From: Cephalotus follicularis
Taxonomy: Eukaryota > Streptophyta > Magnoliopsida > Oxalidales > Cephalotaceae
Direction of reading: 5' to 3'
Length of the DNA stretch: 64,000 nt
NCBI GenBank assembly: GCA_001972305.1
Contig: BDDD01002267.1
Span: 62,001 to 126,000 of the forward strand
Shown: one piece after another, positions 21,039 through 31,795 of the stretch
How positions within the stretch are numbered: position 1 is the first letter of the stretch
How the letters are laid out: every line of letters begins with the position of its first letter
Position numbers and translations under genes: made by a program
Notes under the pieces: model-generated
The model's database searches: none
What the model was told of the DNA's origin: nothing
What the model saw: only the letters and a program-made list of their open reading frames with translations

Positions 21039-22245
21039 ATCTTGTACAGCCTGAGCCTGATCCTATAACATAGCATACGCTCTAGTCTGTACCCTCGGTT
21101 TACCTGGCTGACCTGACTGTCTGCCACTAACTCTTGATGAACTGGATTGTTGAGCTGCTGAGGATGGTCTTTGTACTGGAGCCTGATGACTAGGCTGCCC
21201 CGATCCTCTACCAGAACTCTGTCCTGATGGTATTGCTAGTCTCTAAACTGAACTCACACTAGGGTTTGCCTAGGGGCAATCCCTCACATAATGTCCTGGC
21301 TGACCACACCTGAAGTAGGTCGTGGCCCTACGTCGACACTCTCTAGGATGTGAACGTCCACACTCAAGGCACTAAGGAAACCTGCGTCTCGACGTGGTAT
21401 CTCTAACGTATTTTTGTGGCCTGCTCTGCTAAGATATCCCTGATGAACTACCCACAGACTGCGTCAGAGCTGGCCTTTGTCTGGTAACCCTCGGCCCCTC
21501 GGACTTCCTGACCTGAGAACTGCCCCCGGGTTGGATCGACTACTAGTAGGGGTTGATCCCCTCCGCAGCTAAGCTGCCCCTTCGAAGCCCTGTATGCTCC
21601 TCTTTCGGCCCTGATCTCACCTTCGCTGCTGCTCTGTCATACTTTGCTCAACCCTCATGGGAGCCTCAACTAGCCTACCAAACTCCGTCCAATTAGTAAC
21701 TGACACTGCATGTCGGATGTCATATCGTAGGCCATCCCTGAACTTCTGGCATCTCTCCGTCTCATCTGATACTAAAGCTGGAACATAACAGGATAACTCC
21801 ATGAATCTCTGCTCATAGTCGGCTACTGACATACTGCCCAAGACTAGTAGAATAAACTCCTTCCTCCACTCATCTCTGTAAGTGCGGGGAAAGAAATGTT
21901 AATAAAAGTCTCATTGGAAATCCACCCAAGTAATCACGACTGGGACTGGATACCTGATCCTAACAGCCTGCCACCAATGGTATAACCCTTGTCAAAAAAA
22001 AAGGATGCATGAAAAATCTGTCGATCATCAGTAATGCAGATATGCTCAAAAATACGCTCAAGTAGCTGTAACCAAACCTCTGCCTCAGAAGAATATGTAG
22101 AACCCAAGAAGGTCGAGCCTCACAATTGTCTGATCTATTCAATGGGGGGAGAGTTTAGGGCTAGCGATACCCAACGCTTGAGCCAACATCGTGACTGCCT
22201 GTAATAATCCTGCCTGAGCTGTAATAATCCTGTCTGTAATACCCA
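21039..22245 (-). pseudogene. gag: Ty3/gypsy gag remnant (copy A)
   Basis: Leftward from about 22142, fragments of a gypsy capsid appear: a segment near 22140-21947, then MSVADYEQRFMELSCYVP and FRDGLRYDIRHAV (21841-21617), as in Retrotrans_gag domains. A zinc knuckle RCGQPGHYVRDC near 21270-21310 has lost its first cysteine (Y). Many stops separate the parts. The N-terminal start and LTR are absent; plus-strand pseudogene sequence abuts at about 22246. Confidence 0.75.
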
Positions 22246-22800
22246 ATGCTCATGGCAGTACTTCCAAGCTATGGCATAATTATTGGGTTAAACAAAGGGA
22301 TATATTTCAGCAGTTTACAACCAGCCCTCCGAGATTCGTTCTTTCCTTTGCTGACAAGTATTGCCATCATTATTGCTGGAGTTTACCTGTTGATAACAAG
22401 TATGAAGAGATCAAAGAGAAAACTCTGATTGAGCCTCTTGCTATTTTCACCTACCCTCTTACAGTTGGGGCTGAAATTGTGCCTTCGGGCTCTTTGAAGT
22501 AAGGTATTCCTGTTGTTGTGCCTTCCTTCCAAGCTAATGTTGCCAAGAAGATAAGGAAGAGGCCCACTAAAGCAGCTACTCAAGTTGATAGGTTGATTAT
22601 CTCCGGGAGTGATGATGAAGACATCCCCATCAGAAACATTAATAAATAATGCACTATACTTCTGAAGTCTTCTGAAGTGCCTGAAGCAATCGAGCCTTCC
22701 TTAGAGGCACTGGATCGTATTTATTCAAAGAAGACTTATCAACGCCATCGTCAAGAGAATGCCTTTGCTGACAATAAAGGTTTCAATAAAGTTGCTAGGC
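22246..22800 (+). pseudogene. Unidentified degenerate coding stretch upstream of USP core (copy A)
   Basis: A plus-strand frame with stops reads LWHNYWVKQRDIFQQF, then LPVDNKYEEIKEKTL, a KKIRKRPTK basic patch, and an acidic SGSDDEDIPI. I do not recognise the family; a plant-mobile-domain-like origin crossed my mind but the match is weak. It continues in the direction of the USP-like segment and may be part of the same old gene. Confidence 0.4.
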
Positions 22801-22804
22801 TTCT

Positions 22805-23740
22805 ATAAGGCTTCTTTTTGCGCCTCATCAACTACAAGAACAACTGTTACATGAATTATGTTCTTCAATGCCACATGCTTACAAAACCATTCATGTATGA
22901 GATCCATGACTCGCATCATATCATACCTTGTGATGCCCATATTGTCGGTTTCTGTATCATTTGCGCCTTGCATAGCTTTTTCATGTCCATGGTCAACTAT
23001 ACTTCTCAAGCTCTATATGTATATAAGTATGTACAACATACTTCCCTTTTTTCTTCTTCCTTTACAATTTTTAAGCCAGAGGATGCCCATGAATTTCTTC
23101 TTGGAGTTATAAATCTATTGGAAAGAAAGTTTGACGATTCTTCGCTCCTCTCTATCTATAAACCTGGCCAAGTCCTCAACCCAGCAAAAGCATTCTTTTT
23201 TATGCCATACCTCAAGCACCATTTCTTGGTCTAGTTTTCCACATACTTCTGTACAATCCGAGACCTAATATGGCCTGTCTTTGGGTGTTATTGAAGAGAT
23301 GTCTTTGTCTTTCTATAATTAAATAGAAGAAACCTTTAATGTATCTTGTAATGGTTGTGGGTTGAAAGTTACAACAAAAAAGAGAGTTGTATTGGAAGAG
23401 GGAGCTGCTTTTTTAATTCTTCAGCAAAACAGGTTCTTATCTTCTAAGGATAAGACCAAGTTTCATATTGAGTTTCCATTATCTTTTGATATGGTACCAT
23501 ATTCTTCTGCTACTGAGAGCTTGGATTACAATTTATACAGGTTCATAGTCCACACTTGAGAATTTTCTTTTTCAGGCCACTATTACGCCTTCATATTCGA
23601 ATATTCATCATAGTACAAGCTTAATAATAAGGACATTGACCCAGTTGATGAGTAGGAAGTGTTGAAGCAAGAAGCGTATATTTTGTTCTACACAATGCGT
23701 GTTATCAACATGAACGCTCATCCCATCTATTATGATCCAA
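22805..23740 (+). pseudogene. Ubiquitin-specific protease (USP, C19) pseudogene, copy A
   Basis: USPs are cysteine proteases that remove ubiquitin. Here 22818-23234 reads the Cys box LINYKNNCYMNYVLQC (catalytic Cys codon 22845-22847), then FKPEDAHEFLLGVINLLE. 23362-23559 has a CxxC-type segment (from 23340) and ILQQNRF, matching the late USP core. After a TTTTCTTTTTCAG, which looks like an intron 3' splice site, comes the His box GHYYAFIFEY (23575 on), and AYILFYTMR near 23680. In-frame stops (for example TAG in PVDE*EVL) and the altered N-L-G-N-T positions (NYKNN) make it non-functional. The intron-like remnant argues against a processed copy. Copy B shares the lesions. Confidence 0.7.
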
Positions 23741-24860
23741 TGTCTGATGAAAGCAGTGAGGAGCAATGCCTTATTCCAAAAGGTATGATTCACCGCTTCT
23801 AATTCCTTTCTTTTCTTGATACATACTTGTGCAAATTCTCCAGATATGACTCACACCACCCCTTGTTCTTACTCTTCTAATTTGATCAAAATGAATGAAG
23901 CCATTATGGGTGCTGGAAATCCAGTTTCTACGCCTCTAAGAGATGAAAAAGCTGTTATGTCATCTACCCCAATTGTTTTAGAAAGTTTTCCTTTTATCTT
24001 TTCCTTATCTCCCTTTATCATTTTACCTATCCTGAGGTCTTCACAGCCAATGAGACTCCCTATTGTGTTGGATAAATCAGTGATAATTGATTGCACTATT
24101 GTTGCTACTACCACAGCTCTTTCCTCCTATCAAATGGACTTGGCTCAAATTTCTCCTGCTGACATCATTGCTCCCCTGGACACCCTTTAGGTACGCCTCC
24201 ATCACATCCTACTAAAACATCTATTCTAGTTTCTTCATTTTCTCCTACAACTATTCCTTCAAAAGTCCAAGCTATAGAAGATTTGGCAATCATAGAAGCT
24301 CCCATCTCTGTTGCTGAGACATTGACTTATAATGAGAAAATTACAGTTATGGAGACTGAATCATCGAAGACAGAATTCATGGGAGTGACACTGCCTTTTA
24401 ATCTTGTGACCTTGATAGATCAATCTTCTTCAAGCCATCCAAAGTCTTTTCCAACCTTCCGTTCATCTTTCCTTAAGCGTTTTAGCTTAAAAGTTTTGGT
24501 TAATTCCTTCATCAGTTGGCCACTACTTAAGTGGATTCATTGGATGGTAAGCTTCTAGAAGAGTTGAATGCTATTGTTGAAGATTTTAAAATTTAGAATT
24601 GGCATCTTAGCTGGGTGAAAGGTTTGCAGAATCAAGCTAAGACTTTTATTGATATTGAGGAGTATACTGCGCCTCTTCCTGACCTTTAAGAGGAGATCAA
24701 CAGAGAGGATGCTTATATTGAGGAGCGTGAGTAGGAACTCTTAGAGCGCAGAAGGCTTCTTGAGGCTGATAAAGAGTCTCACAGACAGAAGAAAACAATT
24801 GTTCAATCCTTGAGAGACAAATCTGCTACACTTTCTTCAAGACGATAAGAAGTCCTTCAC
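23741..24860 (+). pseudogene. Degenerate S/T/P-rich and coiled-coil stretch downstream of USP core (copy A)
   Basis: Several frames hold Ser/Thr/Pro-rich sequence. The end (about 24545-24850) reads LLEELNAIVEDFKI and LLERRRLLEADKESHRQKK, a charged coiled coil interrupted by stops. It is probably the C-terminal region of the same ancestral gene as the USP core. No domain is recognised. Confidence 0.4.
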
Positions 24861-24966
24861 GCCCTACCATAATCTTATGGGCATTCCTCTTGCATTCTTT
24901 ATGGCTTTTAAAGCCATTTTTTTATAATAGGATTTTCTCCTTCTTCAGGAATACTTGTAAAGCAAT

Positions 24967-25092
24967 TGTAAGCCCCATATATCTTATGTGTACAGTCTTG
25001 CATGTATATGCTTGTATCTATATGATATTGTATAATATTGTACTTATGGCTTACTTGGAATGTATATTATATATATACATATTTTTCATTTA
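24967..25092 (+). repeat. Truncated Ty3/gypsy LTR start (copy A)
   Basis: TGTAAGCCCC at 24967, preceded by gcaat, equals the start of the full LTR at 31796 for 126 bases. It then breaks off at about 25092 into minus-strand LTR sequence. The break is the duplication junction. Confidence 0.8.
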
Positions 25093-26319
25093 CTAATGGA
25101 GAGATGGGAACGTGCGTCCATTTTACCGACTTAGACTCACAACAACACTTATGACTCAAGCAATCAATCAATCAGTCAGTATAATCATTAAAACTGTTTT
25201 TAAACACTTGAACACCTCAAGTGAGGCTCTAGTCAAGTGGAAATGTGAAAAGAAGTTGAAAACTAGCTTTAAACATTTAAAAACTCCTTTCAGTATATTA
25301 GGCGTCGATGTCTTTGGTGAAAGACATCGACTCTTCTTTAAACGGTGGAAGACGTCGATATCTTTGAAAGACATTGATATCTTTGAAAGACATCGATGTC
25401 TTTCCCTATTTGTGTAGAGATATATCCGAAGACGTCGATGTCCTTAGAGAAAGGCATCGACGCTTTTCAATGAAAATAGCCTGAGAATGCACATCGATGT
25501 TCGACATCGATGTCTTTCCAGGGGAGAGACATCTTGAGGCAAAGACGTCGACGCCTTTGATGGATGTCGAGGTCTTTGCTGCAGAAACAAGGATAAAGCA
25601 CTCAGATGAGAAAGACATCGACACCTTTGGGCTAAGGGTCGATGTCTTTTCTGGGCAAAGTCGATTTTTTGCAGAAAATAGGGCCAATCTCAAGTCAAAA
25701 TCCAATTTAAAGCCATTCTTTGAAAACCAAAGTTTACAATCAATCATTTGAGGTTAGTAAGACTAGTTACAACCTTCCAAATTCAATTTCAACCCTTTAA
25801 TTAACAATTAGGTTAAGGGTTTGCTAAAAACCCCAATTCACTCAATTCAATCAGTCATTCAATCAATACAATCAATCATTCAATCAATACAAGAGGCAGG
25901 CAATTCAAGTAAGAAGTCCTACTTATCACTGAAGCTTCAAAATTGAGCTTCCAATCTCTCAATCAGCTGCTATGTCGTTCAATCACCAATCCACTACTCG
26001 AAATCATTGTCCTTGTCGATGGAGATGCAATCCGGGGCAGCAATGGTGGAAGATGGAGGCTGCTCAGCTAGAGAGAGAGAGGGAGAAGGATAGAGAGAGA
26101 AGAAGAATGAGAAATATGAGAGAAAGGAGGGAAAGAATTGACTTAAATTGTCAATTCGGTCAACTCTCCGAAACTCGGCCCAAAAATCCCGACTATACAT
26201 GCATATGATCAATACAATATCAATAGGTATAAGAATACCTCAGTTCAATATAGTTCAGTACGGTCCAATACGGTACGATGTATGCATGAACAGTACAAAA
26301 GGGAATTCGGGTCGTCACA
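25093..26319 (-). repeat. Partial minus-strand LTR with motif array (copy B)
   Basis: Same LTR family as 15694-18083, starting TGTGACGACCCG at 26319 on the minus strand next to cttaa. The GACATCGATGTC-type array is at about 25300-25670. Only one LTR copy remains here, without the polypurine stub. Its far end is cut by the duplication junction. Confidence 0.75.
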
Positions 26320-26594
26320 CTTAATGCACAGAAAATTACATGATTGGCCTTAGCATTCAATTGAAGCAACTTATCATCAAGTTCATTGTATTCACTATCA
26401 AGTTTACTAACTTTTTTACCATTAATAATTTTAGTGATAATTTCATGACCATGTGTTATGATATTCCATAATTCATAATCTAGGGACTGAATAAAAGTGG
26501 TCATCTAAGTTTTCCAATAACTATAATTGTTTCCATAAAAACTAGAGGGTTTGTTAATGGATTGACTAATGTTATCATTAAAAAAGGTTGTCAT
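26320..26594 (-). pseudogene. gag: Sirevirus-like copia gag N-terminus (copy B)
   Basis: Same as 18801-19070, with start codon at 26594 (MTTF..) and MTTFIQSLDYELWNIITHG in the long part. The in-frame stop before that methionine is shared. Only the N-terminal piece exists in this copy. Confidence 0.75.
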
Positions 26595-26633
26595 GGATCA
26601 ATCTATCTCAATTAAGATTAATGATAAATATCT

Positions 26634-26645
26634 TCTCTGATACCA
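26634..26645 (-). other. Primer-binding site, minus strand (copy B)
   Basis: Reverse complement TGGTATCAGAGA, as in copy A. Confidence 0.7.
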
Positions 26646-26647
26646 AT

Positions 26648-27190
26648 TGTAGATCCACTAATAGCAACCCAGAGGGGGGTGAATAGGTTATGCGGAATAA
26701 TTAACCCTTTTTTTTATTTTAAAGATTAAGACAAAAACAAGATAAAAAAGTAATCAAATTACTCTAATAAGAAAAATTAAATTGCAATAAGTAAAAGAGT
26801 AAGGGAAGAAAGATTACAAACAATATATAGTGGTTCGGCCAAATATGCCTACGTCCACTCTCCCAGCAGCACTTGAGGTTCCACTAGGTTTGTAATCCCC
26901 CGATTACAATCCCAACTTCTTGATTTTTACAAGGAAAATCCTAACTCGGATTTTTACGAGATAAATCCTAACTCAGATTTTTACAAGCTAAATCCTAATT
27001 TGAATTCAGGTATTAACAACCTGGTATTACACAAAGATATTCAGGTGGTGTTTGTGTGTTTATAAATACCTCTAACAAGGTTGAATATGAAACACTATGG
27101 CTCAAAACAAATACTCAATGTAGTAACACAAATAAAGCTTTTGACAATGGCAAAGTAATGTAGATATTGTTGCTTGTTGATTTCTTGTTC
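26648..27190 (-). repeat. Minus-strand copia LTR, truncated (copy B)
   Basis: Matches 19124-19666 of copy A. The start of the LTR (on the minus strand) and the following spacer are removed by a 678-base deletion that joins it directly to RT at 27191. Confidence 0.75.
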
Positions 27191-27884
27191 CTAGGTCTGA
27201 TGAACCCCTTCTCTATCAACTCCTGTAGTTGAGTCCTAAGCTCTACAAGCTCAACTGTTGCCATCCTGTAGGGTGCAAGGTTTATAAGGGCTATGTCAGG
27301 TGCTAGGTCTATAGAGAACTCAATGACCCTATCTGATGGTAAACCTGGAAAATCCTCTGGAAAGATATCCGGGAACTCACAAACAACCGGTATATCCTCT
27401 AGCTTCAGCTCGGTGATCCTCGTATCATACACATGTGCTAGAAATCCGTAACCCCCCTTTATCAACAATCTCCTGGCTGACAAGGCTGAAATAACACATG
27501 TCGGCAAAATACAGCGCTCACCAACTAACTCCAACTTTGTATCATCAGGTTGACAGAAAGTAATAACTTTCCTAAAAAATCGACTGATACTCGATGGGCT
27601 ATCAGCCAATCCATACTGAGGATGGCATCAATATCTGAAATCTCAAGTGGCATCAGATCTGCTAAAAGCTCTTGATCTCCAACCCGGATTCTCCAACCCC
27701 GAAATACTCTACCAACAATCATAGATTGGCCTAAAGGAATTGCCCCAACTACGCTGTGATCTAGATGTCCCAACTCTCTATCAGCATAAATGTCGAATGC
27801 ATGCAATACATAGGAAAAAGTAAATCCTGTATCAATCAAAATATGGGCGTCTCTACCAAAAATAGAAACCATACATACTACCAC
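27191..27884 (-). pseudogene. pol: Ty3/gypsy protease and partial RT (copy B)
   Basis: Protease (27884-27525, LIDTGFTFSYV) and the RT linker ([28 protein letters not shown]) as in copy A. It is cut at GFIRP by the copy-B deletion, so even less of RT remains. The frameshift between protease and RT is shared with copy A. Confidence 0.75.
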
Positions 27885-29090
27885 ATCTTGTACAGCCTAA
27901 GCCTGATCCTATAACATAGCATACACTCTAGTCTGTACCCTCGGTTTACCTGGCTGACCCGACTGTCTACCACTAACTCTTGATGAACTGCATTGTTGAG
28001 CTACTGAGGATGGTCTTTGTACTGGAGCCTGATGACTAGGCTGCCCCGATCCTCTACCAAAACTCTGTCCTGATGGTGTTGCTAGTCTCTAAACTGAACT
28101 CACACTAGGGTTTGCCTGGGGGCAATCCCTCACATAATGTCCTGGCTGACCACACCTGAAGTAGGTCGTAGCCCTACGTCGACACTCTCCAGGATGTAAG
28201 CGTTCACACTCAAGGCACTAAGGAAACCTGCGTCCTGACATTGTATCTCTAACGTATGTTTGTGGCCTACTTTGCTAAGATATCCCTGATGAACTACCCA
28301 CAAACTGAGTCAGAGCTGGCCTTTGTCTGGTAACCCTCGGCCCCTCGGACTTCCTGACCTGAGCACTGCACCCCGGGTTGGATCGACTACTAGTAGGGGT
28401 TGATCCCCTTCGCCGCTAAGCTACCCCTTCGAAGCCCTGTATGCTCCTCTTTCGGCCCTGATCTCACCTTCGCTGCTGCTTCGTCATACTTTGCTCAACC
28501 CTCATGGGAGCCTCAACTAGCCTACCAAACTCCGTCCAATTAGTAACTGACACTGCATGTCGGATGTCATATCGTAGGCCATCCCTGAACTTCTGGCATC
28601 TCTCTGTCTCATCTGATACTAAAGCTGGAACATAACAGGATAGCTCCATGAATCTCTGCTCATAGTCGGTTACTGACATACTGCCCAAGACTAGTAGAAT
28701 AAACTCCTTCCTTCACTCATCTCAGTAAGTGCGGGGAAAGAAATGTTAATAAAAGTCTCATTGGAAATCCACCCAAGTAATCACGACTGGGGCTGGATAC
28801 CTGATCCTAACAGCCTGCCACCAATGGTATTACCCTTGTCAAAGAAGAAGGATGCATGAAAAATCTGTCGATCATCAGTAATGCTGATGTGCTCAAAAAT
28901 ACGCTCAAGTCGCTGTAACCAAACCTCTGCCTCAGACGAATATGTAGAACCCCAGAAGGTCGAGCCTCGCAATTGTCTGATCTATTCAACGGGGGGAGAG
29001 TTTAGGGCTAGCGATACCCAACGCTTGAGCCAACATCGTGACTGCCTGTAATAATCCTGCCTGAGCTGTAATAATCCTGTCTGTAATATT
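27885..29090 (-). pseudogene. gag: Ty3/gypsy gag remnant (copy B)
   Basis: Same fragments as copy A: MSVTDYEQRFMELSCYVP (28688-28464) and the N-terminal piece with STYSSEAEVWLQRLERIF (28972-28781). In copy B this piece is open for 63 codons. Stops and frameshifts separate the parts. Confidence 0.7.
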
Positions 29091-29632
29091 CAATGCTCAT
29101 GGCAGTACTTCCAAGCTATGGCATAATTATTGGGTTAAACAAAGGGATATATTTCAGCAGTTTACAACTAGCCCTCCGAGATTCGTTCTTTCCTTTGCTG
29201 ACAAGTATTGCCATCATTATTGCTGGAGTTTACCTGTGGATAACAAGTATGAAGAGATCAAAGAGAAAAATCTGACTAAGCCTCTTGCTATTTTCACCTA
29301 CACTCTTACCGTGCCTTCGGGCTCTTTGAAGTAAGGTATTCCTGTTATTGTGCCTTCCTTCCAAGCTAATGTTGCCAAGAAGAAAAGGAAGAGGCCCACT
29401 AAAGCAGCTACTCAAGTTGATAGGTTGATTATCTCTGGGAGTGATGATGAAGACATCCCCATCAGAAACATTAATAAATAATACACTATACTTCTGAAGT
29501 CTTCTGAAGTGCCTGAAGCAACCGAGCCTTCCTTAGAGGCACTGGAGCGTATTTTTTCAAAGAAGACTTATCAACGGCATCGTCAAGAGAATGCCTTTGC
29601 TGACAATAAAGGTTTCAATAAAGTTGCTAGGC
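29091..29632 (+). pseudogene. Unidentified degenerate coding stretch upstream of USP core (copy B)
   Basis: Equivalent of 22246-22800, with LPVDNKYEEIKEK replaced by a related reading (LPVDNKYEEIKEK with W for a Leu position nearby). A small deletion near 29310 removes part of the region around 'gttggggctgaaattg'. Function unknown. Confidence 0.35.
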
Positions 29633-29636
29633 TTCT

Positions 29637-30572
29637 ATAAGGCTTCTTTTTGCTCCTCATCAACTACAAGAACAACTGTTACATGAATTATGTTCTTCAA
29701 GGCCACATGCTTACAAAACCATTCATGTATGAGATCCATGACTCGCGTCATATCATACCTTGTGATGCCCATATTGTCAGTTTCTGTATCATTTGCACCT
29801 TGCACAGCTTTTTCATGTCCATGGTCAACTATACTTCTCAAGCTCTATATGTATATAAGTTTGTACAACATACTTCCCTTTTTTCTTCTTCCTTTACCAT
29901 TTTTAAGCCAGAGGATGCCCATGAATTTCTTCTTGGAGTTATAAATCTATTGGAGAGAAAGTTTGACGATTCTTCGCTCCTCTCTATCTATAAACCTGGC
30001 CAAGTCCTCAACCCAGCAAAAGCATTCTTTTTTATGCCATACCTCAAGCACCATTTCTTGGTCTAGTTGTCCACATACTTCTGTACAATCCGAGACCTAC
30101 TATGGCTATCTTTGGGTGTTATTGAAGAGATGTCTTTGTCTTTCTATAATTAAATAGAAGAAACCTTTAATGTATCTTGTAATGGTTGTGGGTTGAAAGT
30201 TACAACAAAAAAGAGAGTTGTATTGGAAGAGGGAGCTGCTTTTTTAATTCTTCAGCAAAACAGGTTCTTATCTTCTAAGGATAAGATCAAGTTTCATATT
30301 GAGTTTCCATTATCTTTGGATATGGCACCCTATTCTTCTGCTGCTGAGAGCTTGGATTACAATTTATACAGGTTCATAGTCCACACTTGAGAATTTTCTT
30401 TTTCAGGCCACTATTATGCCTTCATATTCAAATATTCATCATAGTACAAGCTTAATAATAAGGACATTGACCCAGTTGATGAGTAGGAAGTGTTGAAGCA
30501 AGAAGCGTATATTTTGTTCTACAAAATGCGTGTTATCAACATGAACGCTCATCCCATCTATTATGATCCAAT
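29637..30572 (+). pseudogene. Ubiquitin-specific protease (USP, C19) pseudogene, copy B
   Basis: Equivalent of the copy-A USP. Cys box LINYKNNCYMNYVLQG (catalytic Cys codon 29677-29679; the later box Cys is changed to Gly), FKPEDAHEFLLGVINLLE, ILQQNRF, then the splice-like TTTTTCAG and GHYYAFIFKY, AYILFYKMR. The TAG in PVDE*EVL is shared with copy A. The gene was therefore already broken before the duplication. Confidence 0.7.
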
Positions 30573-31690
30573 GTATGATGAAAGCAGTGAGGAGCAATGC
30601 CTTATTCCAAAAGGTATGATTCACCACTTCTAATTCCTTTCTTTTCTTGATACATACTTGTGCAAATTCTCCAGATATGACTCACACCACCCCTTGTTCT
30701 TACTCTTCTAATTTGATCAAAATGAATGAAGCCATTATGGGTACTTGAAATCCAGTTTCTACGCCTCTAAGAGATGAAAAAGCTGTTATGTCATCTACCC
30801 CAATTGTTTTAGAAGGTTTTCCTTTTATCTTTTCCTTATCTCCCTTTATCATTTTACCTGTCCTGAGGTCTTCACAGCCAATGAGACTCCCTATTGTGTT
30901 GGACAAATCAGTGATAATTGATTGCACTATTGTTGCTACTTCCACAGCTCTTTCCTCATATCAAATGGACTTGGCTCAAATTTCTCCTGCTGACATCATT
31001 GCTCCCCTGGACACCCTTTAGGTACGCCTCCATCACATCCCACTGAAATATGTATTCTAGTTTCTTCATTTTCTCCTACAATTATTCCTTCAAAAGTCCA
31101 AGCTATAGAAGATTTGACAATCATAGAAGCTCCCATCTCTGTTGCTGAGACATTGACTTATAATGAGAAAATTACAGTTATGGAGACTGAATCATCGAAG
31201 ACAGAATTCATGGGAGTGACACTGCCTTTTAATCTTGTGACCTTGATAGATCAATCTTCTTCAAGCCATCCAAAGTCTTTTCCAACCTTCTGTTCATTTC
31301 CTTAAGCGTTTTAGCTTGAAAGTTTTGGTTAATTCCTTCATCAGTTGGCCACTACTTAAGTGGATTCATTGGATGATAAGCTTCTAGAAGAGTTGAATGC
31401 TATTGCTGAAGATTTTAAAATTTAGAATTGGCATCTTGGCTGGGTGAAAGGTTTGCAGAATCAAGCCAAGACTTTTATTGATACGGAGGAGTATACTGTG
31501 CCTCTTCCTGGCCTTTAAGATGAGATCAACATAGAGGATGCTTATATTGAGGAGCGTGAGTAGGAACTCTTAGAGCGCAGAAGGCTTCTTGAGGCTGATA
31601 AAGTGTCTCACAGACAGAAGAAAACAACTGTTCAATCCTTGAGAGATAAATCTGCTACACTTTCTTCAAGACGATAAGAAGTCCTTCACG
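30573..31690 (+). pseudogene. Degenerate S/T/P-rich and coiled-coil stretch (copy B)
   Basis: Equivalent of 23741-24860, including the LLERRRLLEADKVSHRQKK coiled-coil segment near 31565-31625. It ends about 100 bases before the gypsy LTR insertion at 31796. Confidence 0.4.
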
Positions 31691-31795
31691 CCCTACCAAA
31701 ATCTTATGGGCATTCCTCTTGTATTCTTTAGGGCTTTTAAAGCCATTTTTTTATAATAGGATTTTCTCCTTCTTCAGAAATACTTGTAAAGCAAT

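Larger units (their letters stand above)
16866..25092. repeat. Tandem segmental duplication, copy A
   Basis: The order LTR motif array, copia gag, copia LTR, gypsy RT/PR/gag, USP pseudogene, first about 125 bases of the gypsy LTR is repeated at 25093-31918. The offset is about 6846 bases over 20400-22400. Copy A keeps an extra LTR segment (18084-18795) and 678 bases (19667-20344) that copy B lacks. Confidence 0.85.

Noticed and set aside
22246-22428. A 60-codon frame with hydrophobic stretches resembling a small membrane protein
   Set aside because: Another frame gives the more protein-like LPVDNKYEEIKEK reading that continues further; this one is off-frame.
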